Shown: positions 47,117 through 56,764 of the stretch, piece by piece | Position numbering within the stretch: position 1 is the stretch's first letter | Layout: the number at the start of each line of letters is the position of its first letter | Assembly (NCBI GenBank): GCA_030248135.1 | Contig: JASANC010005240.1 | Coordinates: 1-64,000, forward strand | Length of the DNA stretch: 64,000 bases | Direction: 5' to 3' | Origin: Theristus sp. LFF4_11 | Lineage: Eukaryota; Nematoda; Chromadorea; Monhysterida; Xyalidae | Notes under the pieces: generated by a model | Told to the model about the DNA's origin: nothing | Databases searched by the model: none | What the model saw: only the letters and a program-made list of their open reading frames with translations | Made by a program: the position numbers and the translations under genes

Positions 47117-48806
47117 CCTACTTTAGCCTCGTGCCTCCTTGCCGACAGGGGTTGCCGACTTAGCTGCAGTAAACAGGAATTTTTGAACACAGTTAAATTT
47201 TGGTAATTTTCTGAAGAGGAACAATTAAGAAGTAGTGGGTAGGTGTTTGACGCGTTATTTCTCGAGTTGTGTTGAACCATATTCAATGAACTTGTAGACA
47301 GTTGTTCAGGAAAGTTCAACTTAGATTTGTGCAAAATTTCAAAGAAATTCAGCCACCTGCACATGAATGACAGAGAAAAACACAAAAAAATGATTCGCTA
47401 TCGCGCATGCAACTATTTTTTTCCCAGTGGGTGTTCACGATACCATTACCATTATTTAGAGTTGGGAGTGAAACTCGCTGCCCATGGGAGCCCACGTAGA
47501 ATAGACTCTTGCCTACGTTGAATAACTGACCAACGTTTCCAAACAAAAAAGGACAGCACGTTGATATTTTTGCTTTGTGATGCAGAGAACTGCTAAAAAT
47601 GTGTGTGCTTCCTATCACTGTACACGATGGGCATGCAAAAATCGGCACACAGTGAAACATACGAAGGGGAAACTTATCGATTGGTGCTGACCACCGAACG
47701 ATAAGGCTCGTGTTTCACACCTAGTCAACTATTATAAAAACGATCTGGCAAGTTGCTGATTCTGGCGTTTCACAGAGCGAAGCCAGGCCGCCGGCTAAAC
47801 CCGGGGGTTGTGGCCGAGTCCGGCTTTGGGGTTGCCGGAGCGGGTGTAAAAGCCTGTGCGTCCCCCGTGTTTCGCTGGGTGTGTGGTTGGCACGGATGAA
47901 GCAGGCCCATAACTATTACCCATGGTAATAGGGGCTTGTGGCTGCGTCGCCACCGCCCTTTTTATTTTTTTGAACAACAAAGTTGGACTTACATGTAAAT
48001 TGGTTTTTAAGGCAAATGTTATGAGCGCTGTTAGTTTGCACACTCTGTATTCTAGATAAGTGACAGGTTTAAAACAAAAACAAACATACTATACAAGCAC
48101 CGATTGTTGTTAATTGCCGCCGCTGCAAAAAATGGTGTATTTCGCACCAATTTAGCGTGTCAACTACAGGTAGCGGCTGCACGTGAGCGTTACATTACAA
48201 TTGCTTTGCCAAACCAAAAAGGTTTGGTTGGGTTTTGATTAATTCAAACACACACGGGTCAATTTGCAAGTTACCAATTAAAAATATAATAGCGAAAACC
48301 GAGCCATGGCATGGTCATCAAACTGCAAAGCAACCTCGTCCTCGAGAGCGACTAGCACAGCGCTCGTATAAAACGTTTCCCTTCTCAGCTATCTCCATAC
48401 ACTGAGTTTCGACGGGTAGGTCAAAATATGGCAAGGTTGGTCATTCCATGGCAGCGACAAGTTGCTATAGAACGACCGGGGGGTCAAAATATGGCGGGGG
48501 TCAAAATATGGCATGACACCGGCATGATTTGTTGCACACTGCCTGCATAAAGTAACAAATTTCTCGCGTTTTCAGGAGGCAAAAAGTTGACCCGTAACTA
48601 GAAGGAGCAAACTCATTGATCGTTTGGTAACATCTACAACGTTTTCCTCTTTGTGCAGTTCTGCACATGGCAATGATTATCTTTCTTATTGAACGTGTCG
48701 TAATATTGTGAAGCAACGTGCTGCGACCCACTGCCACTGGGCCCGTTGCTTGACGATTCACTGTGCGTCACAGTGATACGTTGTGTCAGCGTACCAAGCT
48801 GCAGAC
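47117..48806. other. Repeat-derived non-coding stretch
   Basis: 47145-47232 matches an internal segment of hAT family D (GGGGTTGCCGACTTAGCT...). 47770-47970 is GC-rich and structured, with inverted GTCCGGCTTTGGGGTTGCCGG and TTACCCATGGTAA. Nothing coding is recognised. Confidence 0.55.
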
Positions 48807-49414
48807 CTGGCCTGTCGGGGCACCCACAGCAGCAAACTATTTGTGCACGCGCACTGTTGGAAAACACGTGTTTTCGCCTGTTCTTCTGCTCTGCATTGAA
48901 TGAACTGCTCGAAAGACTTGAGCGAAAGACGAAATTTCAAAAGACTTGAATCTTTGGGTTGTTTCTAATTTGAGTTGCAATCTCCATTCTCCAGTCAAAA
49001 TTGGTTGTTGTCGCAAATATTCAATTTCAATTGGCACCTAACTTTATTGAATTTTGCTTGGTGACGTACGGCTTTTTAGAGCAGAATCTAAAATACAACG
49101 TCACGTCACGGCACGTCACGTCATCGTTTATGCGTCCGTATCTGTCTGAACGTCGACGCACGTCGCCGTACAGGGGCATAAACGGGCAAAAATTCTAAAA
49201 CCATCCGGCACGTCACGGCACTTCACTTCACGGCACGTCATCGTTTATGCGTCCGTATCTGTCTGAACGTCGACGCACGTCGCCGTACGGACGCATAAAC
49301 GAGCAAAAATTCTAAAACCATGCGGCACGTCACTTCATCTCACGTTATCGTTTATGCGCCCGTGTCTGTCTGTACGGCGACGTGCGTCAACGTCCGGACG
49401 GCTAAACGGGCCTT
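48807..49414. repeat. 600-bp direct repeat, copy 1
   Basis: Starts CTGGCCTGTCGGGGCACCC and ends GGCTAAACGGGCCTT. It is nearly identical to 54497-55094. The main difference is a short insertion in the CACGTCACTTCAC tract. The first 270 bp are unique; the rest is about three units of a 110-bp array (CATCGTTTATGCGTCCGTAT, then AACGTCGACGCACGTCGCCG). Confidence 0.93.
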
Positions 49415-49809
49415 AAATATTCAATTTGTCCCTTTTCATGCCCTTTTTCATGTCCGCCTTTGTCATATGTATTGTCCCGAGAATAACAAGAATACCGGTA
49501 ATTTCAAATTATTTTACATTATTTTATTTAATTTAAAAAAAATACTTTTTTGGAGGGCGGACATGAACCACCCCATTTGGGGTTTGCAAAATCGGCTTCG
49601 GCCGAAACACCTCATTTGAGGTTTGCCTAATGGGCCTCCCGGCCTACTTTCTTGCATGTCTTCTCTTAAAATACAGATTGTTTTATCTCCGGTTGTTATT
49701 CCCAGCTCCAATTTTTGTTATAATTTTTGTTTTATTTTTGTCATATTCTGCTAGCATATTGCTTTCCTTTTTTCTCCGGTTAAATTTTAACATTCACCAC
49801 GGCACTTAA

Positions 49810-50550
49810 GTTTTAACGCTTCAGGAGCAAGATGAAATTGGATTCAACCCGGTTAGCACGCCTCACGAGTCGGCCAGTAAGAAAAAACAGGCTGAATTAA
49901 TCAAAAAGTCGATCAAACGTATTGAGGCTCTGGAGCAAAGCCAGGTTGCTGTGCGCAAGGAACTCGGCCGCGTGGAAAGCAGAGTCGAAGGTGTTGAGCG
50001 AACCGTCAAGAACAATTCGATCCGCATCTATTTCCTTGACGTTGATGAAAGCTGCAAAAGTCTAGAAGAACGCGTGCGAAAATTCTTCGTCGATTACATG
50101 GAGATGCCGAAACAAGAAGAAGAAAAACTCAACATCGCGTCTGTCAACACCACGGAAAAGGGCAAGGTGCTGGTCGTCCACTTCGTCACGTCCAAAGACT
50201 TCTATCGCGTCATGACTCTGAAGAAGAACTTGAAGAATCATCCAAACAAGGCCAATCGCATGATCACCGTTTGCAAGAATCTGAGCATCGGTGAACGCGA
50301 AGAGCAGAAGAAAGCCAGTGTCGTTCGTGAGCATCTCGAGGACAAGGGCAAAACGGTCTACAACAAGACGCACGTGATCTTGGGTGTTGACGGCGAAGAA
50401 AAGCACTACACGCAGTTCATGCCGATGGCTAATCTGACCAGGTCGGAACTCGAAAGAGAAGCAAAAAAGAAAAAGAAGAAGAAGCCGTCCGACGCTCAGA
50501 CCACAAGTACTCCAGCTACACAACAAGCTAGCAGCAGCAATGCAAACTGA
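49810..50550 (+). CDS. ORF1-like protein: coiled coil plus RRM-like domain
   Basis: The frame is open from 49810 to the stop at 50548-50550 without an in-frame ATG before the conserved part. A good splice acceptor (TTTAACGCTTCAG) precedes GAGCAAGATG at 49824, so this is probably a 3' exon. The product starts with a Lys/Glu-rich coiled coil (KKKQAELIKKSIKRIEALEQ, ELGRVESRVEGVERTVKNNS) and continues into NNSIRIYFLDVDES, VLVVHFVTSKDFYRVMTL and ITVCKNLSIGEREEQKK. That arrangement resembles the coiled-coil/RRM/C-terminal domain layout of L1-type ORF1 RNA-binding proteins. It ends in a Lys run and Ser/Thr tail. Codon use is more GC-rich than the downstream RT ORF. It may be ORF1 of the Penelope-like unit or the remnant of a LINE. 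Confidence 0.7.
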   Translation, partial: VLTLQEQDEIGFNPVSTPHESASKKKQAELIKKSIKRIEALEQSQVAVRKELGRVESRVEGVERTVKNNSIRIYFLDVDESCKSLEERVRKFFVDYMEMPKQEEEKLNIASVNTTEKGKVLVVHFVTSKDFYRVMTLKKNLKNHPNKANRMITVCKNLSIGEREEQKKASVVREHLEDKGKTVYNKTHVILGVDGEEKHYTQFMPMANLTRSELEREAKKKKKKKPSDAQTTSTPATQQASSSNAN

Positions 50551-51046
50551 ATTACACAGACTGTTTTAGGTGACTTGTATTTTGATCCACGTGCTTATTT
50601 TATTTCGGCGTTCTTTCAGTTATTTTTTGAGTTTTTGAAGTATTGGTTCGATGTTCTGTTTACCGGTACATTGGTTCGTGATTCAGCAATCTTTCCGTTG
50701 CATTTATCGATCTGGTTAGTGATCCTTTGTTCATGTCATCCTCGGTTTTTAATTTTATGACCATTTAATTGATTCCTTTGTGTTTTTTAATTTTAAGTTG
50801 ATGGGTATTTGGAAAATAATTCAGTTTTAAAAAAACTTGGTATCTTTATTTATTTATCTTCCTCTGCATTAAGCCTATTAATCCAAGTACTAAGAGGGGG
50901 AGCTGTCCTCCTGCGAAGAGCAAAACAACCAGCGGGACCGGGTATGGATCTCGTTATAAAAGTCACAGTGTATGCCGGCACACGTGACGCGTTGCCTCCG
51001 GTCTGACGGTGGCCGTACCTGGGAAACCGGGGAGGGGCTTCCTTAA
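50551..51046. other. Spacer and GC-rich leader of the retroelement
   Basis: T-rich to about 50880, then an abrupt GC-rich, structure-prone segment (about 50895-51100) with GGAAACCGGGGAGGGGC and GCGGCAGCCCCGCGGG. No in-frame ATG connects it to the RT frame. An ATG at 51105 opens a different, short frame. It could be a structured 5' leader. Confidence 0.5.
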
Positions 51047-53974
51047 CCGCGGCAGCCCCGCGGGTCCCTTACCGGCATCTTCCGTACCATAGGAGGGATC
51101 GCCTATGACTATGGAAGTAAAACCGATCGACCCACGAACCAATATGAAAATTACAGCAGAAAAGTTCCTTGTATTCAGCTCGATTTTAATTCAGAACCAA
51201 CACCAGCAATTAGTTGGTGGTCAAAAAAGCTTATAGGAACCAATTGTACCAAAGCATGTGGTGAACGTAACTGCAAAATCTGTGAGCATGTGGTTTCGGA
51301 ACGTTTAGTTACTTCAAACACAACCGGTATTCGATATCAACTTGTTTCAAATGACTCAACTACGTGCATGTCAAAAAACGTGGTTTATCTTTTGTCTTGT
51401 AAGAAATGTGGTTTTCAGTATGTTGGACAAACTGCGCGATCGTTCAAACAACGGATCATGGAGCATTTACGAAGCATCAAAAGTCGAGGCAAACAGACGC
51501 TGCTGGTGCGTCACTTTACGCAAAAAGACCACTGTTGGAAGGATGTTCAAGTAAGAACTCTCTTTTGTTTGGACGGACTTGTTCAGAATGCCGACAAAAT
51601 ACGCAGAGAACTTTTACGAGTTGAAAATTTCTTGATTAGATTATTGTGCACTTCATTTCCTTTTGGACTCAATGACAAAGTGGACAATTACGGAAAAATC
51701 ACTGAAGACCTTTCCTGTTTCAAGCAAAAATGTTCCCCTTTTTTCACCCAAAGTCTCACACGTAGAAAAAGAGGCCATGGTTCGAACAGAACCAGAACAA
51801 AAAGGAGATGTTCAGTTGATGTTGTTTCAAAACTCTGTGAAATCTATCAAGAAAATTCTACAGAACGAAAGAAAATGTTTCAATTTCTTCATTCTGCACG
51901 TAGATGTGAGCTGATCCAAGCTGAAAAAACAGTTTTAAACAGCTTTCTGATTGGGCAAAGCACAACCATTCGACGCATCATTCTTGCCTACCTGTCAGGT
52001 AGATTCAAACCTAAGCTTGAGACCAAACCACCGGTTTGCTCTTCCTACTTTAGATTGAATTTTGTTGACAAGAAAATTGAATCTATTCGACTAGAAACCA
52101 TTCTGAAAGATCATAGATTCCAGATTGTTGCTCCCAGTCGGGCGGCACACAAATTTCAGAACGTTCGCGTGGTTTACGCTTACAACAATCCCATCAGCAG
52201 TAGACTCTGTAATCACAGTAAATTCCTGAAAAATCTTACATTGGATGAATTGTTTCGCATCATGCAAACACCCTGTAATTGTGCCGACAATGAATTCGTA
52301 CATTCAGAATTTAACCATGTGATTACTGGTGATTTGAATTTCATTTCAAACTTCAGCCTTCGTGAGCTGTTTGCTAAAGGTTCCAAATTTAGAACTAATG
52401 ACCAACATCTTTCTTGGTCTGATATTGCTCATCATGTTCAGCTTCAATTCCACGAATATTTAGCAAAACTTGCTGCTCAATGTCGTATTAATATTCATGA
52501 GTTCATTCGAGTACGCATACTTTTTGACACAATTCTGTTAAAAAGAATCAGATTTTTTGAATCAGTTCACAGAAATTATGCTGCTACATCTTTTCCTGTT
52601 TCCGAACTTCAGCTTCTTCATAAAAATTACATTGTTGCTCCTGCAGACAAAGCCGGTAACAATTTTGTTATCATCTGCAAAAAATTTTATGTGGACGTGA
52701 TGTGTCGGGAAATGGGATTAAACTTTGACGTGAATGGTGAATCAGTCAATGAAGGTAACGACGTTTACGTTCCTGTTCATAGAAATGAAGCAGACATCAT
52801 TGACTTACATGTCAAAGTTAGCTCAACTTTCGGAGTTCGATGTGATGATTCAGATTTAGTACTACCAACTATCTTTGCAATTCCCAAACTTCACAAATCA
52901 CCCTACTCTTTTAGATTTATTGCAGGAGCCAGACAATCAAGTTGTAAAGCCGTAAACACTCTGCTACATAAAATTCTCTGTGCTATTCAGACGCATTTTG
53001 CGAATTATTGCAGACAAATCGCTTGTTACAGCGGGTTGAATTGTTTTTGGTCTGTCAAAAATAATATGGACGTTTTATCTATGCTTCATAGATGTGGTAA
53101 TATTGACGCAATTGTTTCGGCTGATTTCAGCACTCTTTACACAGCACTTCCCCATGGAGTAATCTTTGAAAGTCTGGACAAAATCATCAATGTCTGTTTC
53201 AAAAACGCAGCTAAACGTTTTCTGTGCTTGTCCAAAACATCTGAATACTATCAATACTGTGATCATAAACTCCCTGGGCTAATTTCCGTTGATAGTTCCG
53301 AAATCAAGGATTTAATCCGTTTTGTTGTTGGAGAAACCTATGTACGCTTTGCCACTAAAATTTACCGACAGACCTTGGGAATTCCAATGGGTTCAGTCAG
53401 TGCCCCAAAACTAGCCTGCTTGACGCTAACAGGCCTCGAATTTCAGTTTTTGATGGACAGAAGAAATCGCGAAACCGCTGCAAATCTTCAGTTTGTTTGT
53501 CGTTACATTGATGACCTTCTTGTTTTGAACTGCGATAATTTTATGGAAATTGCATCCAGCATCTATCCTGCTTCAATTCCATTGAAACGTTCTAACAGCT
53601 CAAACAACCAAGCCAATTTTCTTGATTTAGGCATCTCCTGTGAAAATGGAATTAAAGTAGACATTTATGACAAAACAAGAGACTTCAATTTCAGAGTTCT
53701 CAAATACGTTCATGCAAATAGCGTTGTTCATTCGTCCATTGGTTTCAACATTTTCACTGCGCAGCTCATACGCTTTGCTAGAATCTGTTCCGACAAACGT
53801 GACTTTCAGAAACATGTCAGAGAACTAGCTTCTACTCTTGCTTCTCAAGGTTTCTGTAGGCAAAAACTACTTGCCCGTTTTTTCAGGTTCGCAGAAAACA
53901 ATAAAAGCATTCTCTGCAAATTTGATTTAGACCAAAAACTTAGGCTTATTGCTTTTGCGTTAAAAATCATCTGA
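51047..53974 (+). CDS. Penelope-like retroelement: N-terminal GIY-YIG endonuclease and reverse transcriptase
   Basis: Uninterrupted frame of 975 codons up to TGA at 53972. The order is a Cys cluster (NCTKACGERNCKICEH, about 51240-51290), a GIY-YIG endonuclease (NVVYLLSCKKCGFQYVGQTA, then RSFKQRIMEHLRSIKSR, 51371-51490), and a Penelope-type reverse transcriptase with motif A ADFSTLYTALPHGV, motif B LGIPMGSVSAPKLACLTL, catalytic CRYIDDLLVLN and FLDLGIS. Canonical Penelope elements have GIY-YIG at the C terminus; this permuted order is that of the Naiad/Chlamys clade. No stop or frameshift is seen, so it may be recent. The first in-frame ATG (51368) would remove the Cys cluster, so start by splicing, frameshift or a non-AUG codon must be considered. 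Confidence 0.93.
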   Translation, partial: PRQPRGSLTGIFRTIGGIAYDYGSKTDRPTNQYENYSRKVPCIQLDFNSEPTPAISWWSKKLIGTNCTKACGERNCKICEHVVSERLVTSNTTGIRYQLVSNDSTTCMSKNVVYLLSCKKCGFQYVGQTARSFKQRIMEHLRSIKSRGKQTLLVRHFTQKDHCWKDVQVRTLFCLDGLVQNADKIRRELLRVENFLIRLLCTSFPFGLNDKVDNYGKITEDLSCFKQKCSPFFTQSLTRRKRGHGSNRTRTKRRCSVDVVSKLCEIYQENSTERKKMFQFLHSARRCELIQAEKTVLNSFLIGQSTTIRRIILAYLSGRFKPKLETKPPVCSSYFRLNFVDKKIESIRLETILKDHRFQIVAPSRAAHKFQNVRVVYAYNNPISSRLCNHSKFLKNLTLDELFRIMQTPCNCADNEFVHSEFNHVITGDLNFISNFSLRELFAKGSKFRTNDQHLSWSDIAHHVQLQFHEYLAKLAAQCRINIHEFIRVRILFDTILLKRIRFFESVHRNYAATSFPVSELQLLHKNYIVAPADKAGNNFVIICKKFYVDVMCREMGLNFDVNGESVNEGNDVYVPVHRNEADIIDLHVKVSSTFGVRCDDSDLVLPTIFAIPKLHKSPYSFRFIAGARQSSCKAVNTLLHKILCAIQTHFANYCRQIACYSGLNCFWSVKNNMDVLSMLHRCGNIDAIVSADFSTLYTALPHGVIFESLDKIINVCFKNAAKRFLCLSKTSEYYQYCDHKLPGLISVDSSEIKDLIRFVVGETYVRFATKIYRQTLGIPMGSVSAPKLACLTLTGLEFQFLMDRRNRETAANLQFVCRYIDDLLVLNCDNFMEIASSIYPASIPLKRSNSSNNQANFLDLGISCENGIKVDIYDKTRDFNFRVLKYVHANSVVHSSIGFNIFTAQLIRFARICSDKRDFQKHVRELASTLASQGFCRQKLLARFFRFAENNKSILCKFDLDQKLRLIAFALKII

Positions 53975-53995
53975 ACTTTTCTTTCCGTTCGTCAA

Positions 53996-54088
53996 CTTAC
54001 TTACACACCGTCGTACTGACGAGGGCCAGTGTGTGAGTGAGAATCGATTTATGTTTGCGACTAAGGCCCGAAACATGAATCGATTCAT
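53996..54088 (+). promoter_or_regulatory. Two adjacent hairpins with complementary loops, hammerhead-like boxes
   Basis: Just after the RT stop, 53996-54008 pairs with 54029-54041 (13 bp, two U-G pairs). 54041-54056 pairs with 54071-54086 (16 bp, one wobble). Loop 1 contains GGGCC (54023) and loop 2 contains GGCCC (54065), so the loops can kiss. The same elements read CUGACGA-GGGCC...GGCCC-GAAAC, the conserved boxes and stem II of a hammerhead ribozyme. Stem I and the cleavage-site UH are not evident, so catalysis is not claimed. Confidence 0.6.
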
Positions 54089-54216
54089 CCATTGCTTATA
54101 ATTGAAACTCTGACTTCGTTTCTTCAGATTGATTGCTGAACATTAATTCAAGTCACCAAAATTAATTCTGATCATCAATTCCAAATCAACTGTCGTTCAC
54201 TTTGCTAATTCGTGAC

Positions 54217-54391
54217 AATGTCGAATAATCGCGGACGAGGCAGCACAAGAGGACGCGGCCGTGGCGGCCGTCACGTTCAAAGGCCGAATCTGGATCGTGG
54301 TGCATTCGAGCAGGCTTCGAAACGACAACGCACAGTTGACACCAGCCAAGAGCATGAAGGCGACTACGACTCGACATACGAAGAGGAACAG
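54217..54391 (+). CDS. RGG-rich first exon, possible start of a tandem retroelement unit
   Basis: ATG at 54217 opens MSNNRGRGSTRGRGRGG, an Arg/Gly RNA-binding type N terminus, followed by FEQASKRQRTVDTSQEHE and an acidic end STYEEEQ. A GTGTGC donor follows in phase 0. The ORF1-like exon at 49824 also begins in phase 0, with an acidic EQDE start, so the two would join neatly if present in a head-to-tail tandem. Alternatively it begins an unrelated gene cut off by the repeat at 54497. Confidence 0.5.
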
Positions 54392-54496
54392 GTGTGCTTC
54401 CAGCAGTAACGGGAGTTTTTATGGCTTAAGAGCAAGGGAAAGTTCAGCAAATTGAGATGATACGTTTTAAATCTGTATTCTACAATCCTTCTTCAA

Positions 54497-55094
54497 CTGG
54501 CCTGTCGGGGCACCCACAGCAGCAAACTATTTGTGCACGCGCACTGTTGGAAAACACGTGTTTTCGCCTGTTCTTCTGCTCTGCATTGAATGAACTGCTC
54601 GAAAGACTTGAGCGAAAGACGAAATTTCAAAAGACTTGAATCTTTGGGTTGTTTCTAATTTGAGTTGCAATCTCCATTCTCCAGTCAAAATTGGTTGTTG
54701 TCGCAAATATTCAATTTCAATTGGCACCTAACTTTATTGAATTTTGCTTGGTGACGTACGGCTTTTTAGAGCAGAATCTAAAATACAACGTCACGTCACG
54801 GCACGTCACGTCATCGTTTATGCGTCCGTATCTGTCTGAACGTCGACGCACGTCGCCGTACAGGGGCATAAACAAGCAAAAATTCTAAAACCATCCGGCA
54901 CGTCACTTCACGGCACGTCATCGTTTATGCGTCCGTATCTGTCTGAACGTCGACGCACGTCGCCGTACGGACGCATAAACGAGCAAAAATTCTAAAACCA
55001 TGCGGCACGTCACTTCATTTCACGTCATCGTTTATGCGTCCGTGTCTGTCTGTACGGCGACGTGCGTCAACGTCCGGACGGCTAAACGGGCCTT
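54497..55094. repeat. 600-bp direct repeat, copy 2
   Basis: Near-identical to 48807-49414, in the same orientation, ending at the same GGCTAAACGGGCCTT terminus. Flanks differ on both sides. Copy-to-copy spacing is 5690 bp. Confidence 0.93.
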
Positions 55095-56764
55095 TAGGAA
55101 TACAACTGACAATGAAAAAAAAAACACTCACGAAACGATTGCGATGCGGTATTGCTGACGAGAAACATCAGCAGCACTGCGAAGTGCCGCAAACAATGAC
55201 ATCGAAAACTCATATTACCGGGCTCCACCTACAGGCTGCAAGCAACCACTGAAAAACAAACTGCGGTGTTTGTTTAACCTCACTTTTTTCATGGAATACA
55301 GAGCTAGCAAAGAAAAAAATGAGGTCGGAATTGCAAGCAAACATATTCAACTGCAAATGCAATCCACAAAAAGTGACAGGTTTGAACGAACATACTGTAT
55401 ATTCCCAAAAATCTGACGACAAAATTAACAAGATTTTTACTTCTTCTCTCGACCAAAATTAAACTAGAGCTGAAGCGCCAACCGCTAAAGACGTCAGTCA
55501 ATCAGAATTTTGTGACCTCCGTGATTCATCTAAGGCTAGGTATTCATAAAAACCTATCGCATGAGATATTGTGACACAACAACACATGGTCGTAAACGGC
55601 AAAAAACGCGCGCGGGTGCACTTTTTTAAAAGTCTCGCACTTTCATATGATTCGGTACTGATGAAAAGAGGCTCTACCGATCTTCAGTCTGCCTGCATCG
55701 TGGGGGTCCGAAAGATCACGAAGATACAGAAACATTGCGGTGATCAGAAAACGTTTCTCTTTGAGTACCCTAATCACTTTCTGGTTTTCCACCCCAGTGC
55801 TGTCTAATCACACCTATATCCTTCACACACAAAAATGGTTTGGCAATTTTTACACAAACGCAACGAGACTCCTTGCCATGAAAACGAAAGTTTTACACAA
55901 ATTGGCATAAACAATCAAATCATTACACGATCACCTATTACCACCTGTGTGTTGTGGTCTCAGCGTTTCTATTTCGTGCACACATTGTTTCGATATTTTC
56001 AAATTTAATCTTTGTGCAAAAATTTTCATTGCGGCGAAATATCGATTAAAAGATTTCTAGTAGAATTGAATTTCACTTTGTTCATAATATATCTGCATCC
56101 AACAACTCGGCCAACAAAGTCATTTGTTGTTCAATCATTCAAACAAACGGAACAAATAATGGGAAAGCGGTGCCCCTGATAAATAAAAATGTTGCACCAA
56201 AACGGTTCAGAATAAACAATAAAGCAACAAAACACAAAAACTGGAGCGAAATAAACAAAAGAAAACAAAGTTCAACAATAACTAGAATCAAGGCAAACAA
56301 GAGAAGTTACAGGGCTAAATTCTGACAAACAAAAGGAACTAAAACCATGAATGAAAGAACACCACTACCGGTCAAGTTTTGGAATGAATAATCAAAAGAA
56401 CCAACCAACAAGGAATGACACAACAAATCAACCAATGAGGTTTGTAATCATCAACGGATAAAGCGAATTTGGACATAATAATGAGTTAGAAGAAAATTAA
56501 AACAATGATGAAATAAGGCAGAATAGATTCGACATAAAAGCGACACCGACAGCAAAGTTTCGAGCACCGAAAAGCAACATCTGTAACTTCCGAAGCGATT
56601 TCATGAACAGTATTCAGTGATGCGCAGCTATGCGTCAGTCAATACTGTTTCATGAAGGCCGCTTAACAACCAAACGCTGCGGAATTTTTCCGGCGAACGG
56701 TTCATAAACATAAAGCACTTCACATGTTGATGTCATGAAAAAATCACCAGCGCCAGCCACTCAT
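55095..56764. other. Intergenic AT-rich region
   Basis: No convincing exon. The ORF at 55571-55807 lacks recognisable domains and splice context. A family H palindrome lies at 56597-56665 (TTTCATGAACAGTATTCAGT / ATACTGTTTCATGAAGGCC). Confidence 0.5.

Noticed and set aside
50062..50526. Antisense 154-codon ORF opposite the ORF1-like exon
   Set aside because: Shadow of the plus-strand coding frame with no independent domain.
51290..51367. GTG at 51290 as the RT start codon
   Set aside because: A eukaryotic start at GTG is unlikely, and conserved Cys residues of the same domain lie upstream in frame.
53996..54088. Complete hammerhead ribozyme
   Set aside because: Core boxes and stem II fit, but stem I and the UH cleavage site could not be found, so only a candidate is reported.
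54212..54216. Upstream ATG at 54218-3n or earlier for the RGG exon
   Set aside because: GTGACA at 54212 is not an ATG; the clear initiator is ATGTCG at 54217-54222.
55571..55807. 78-codon ORF upstream of the deacetylase
   Set aside because: No recognisable domain, no splice partners and poor codon character in an AT-rich intergenic region.
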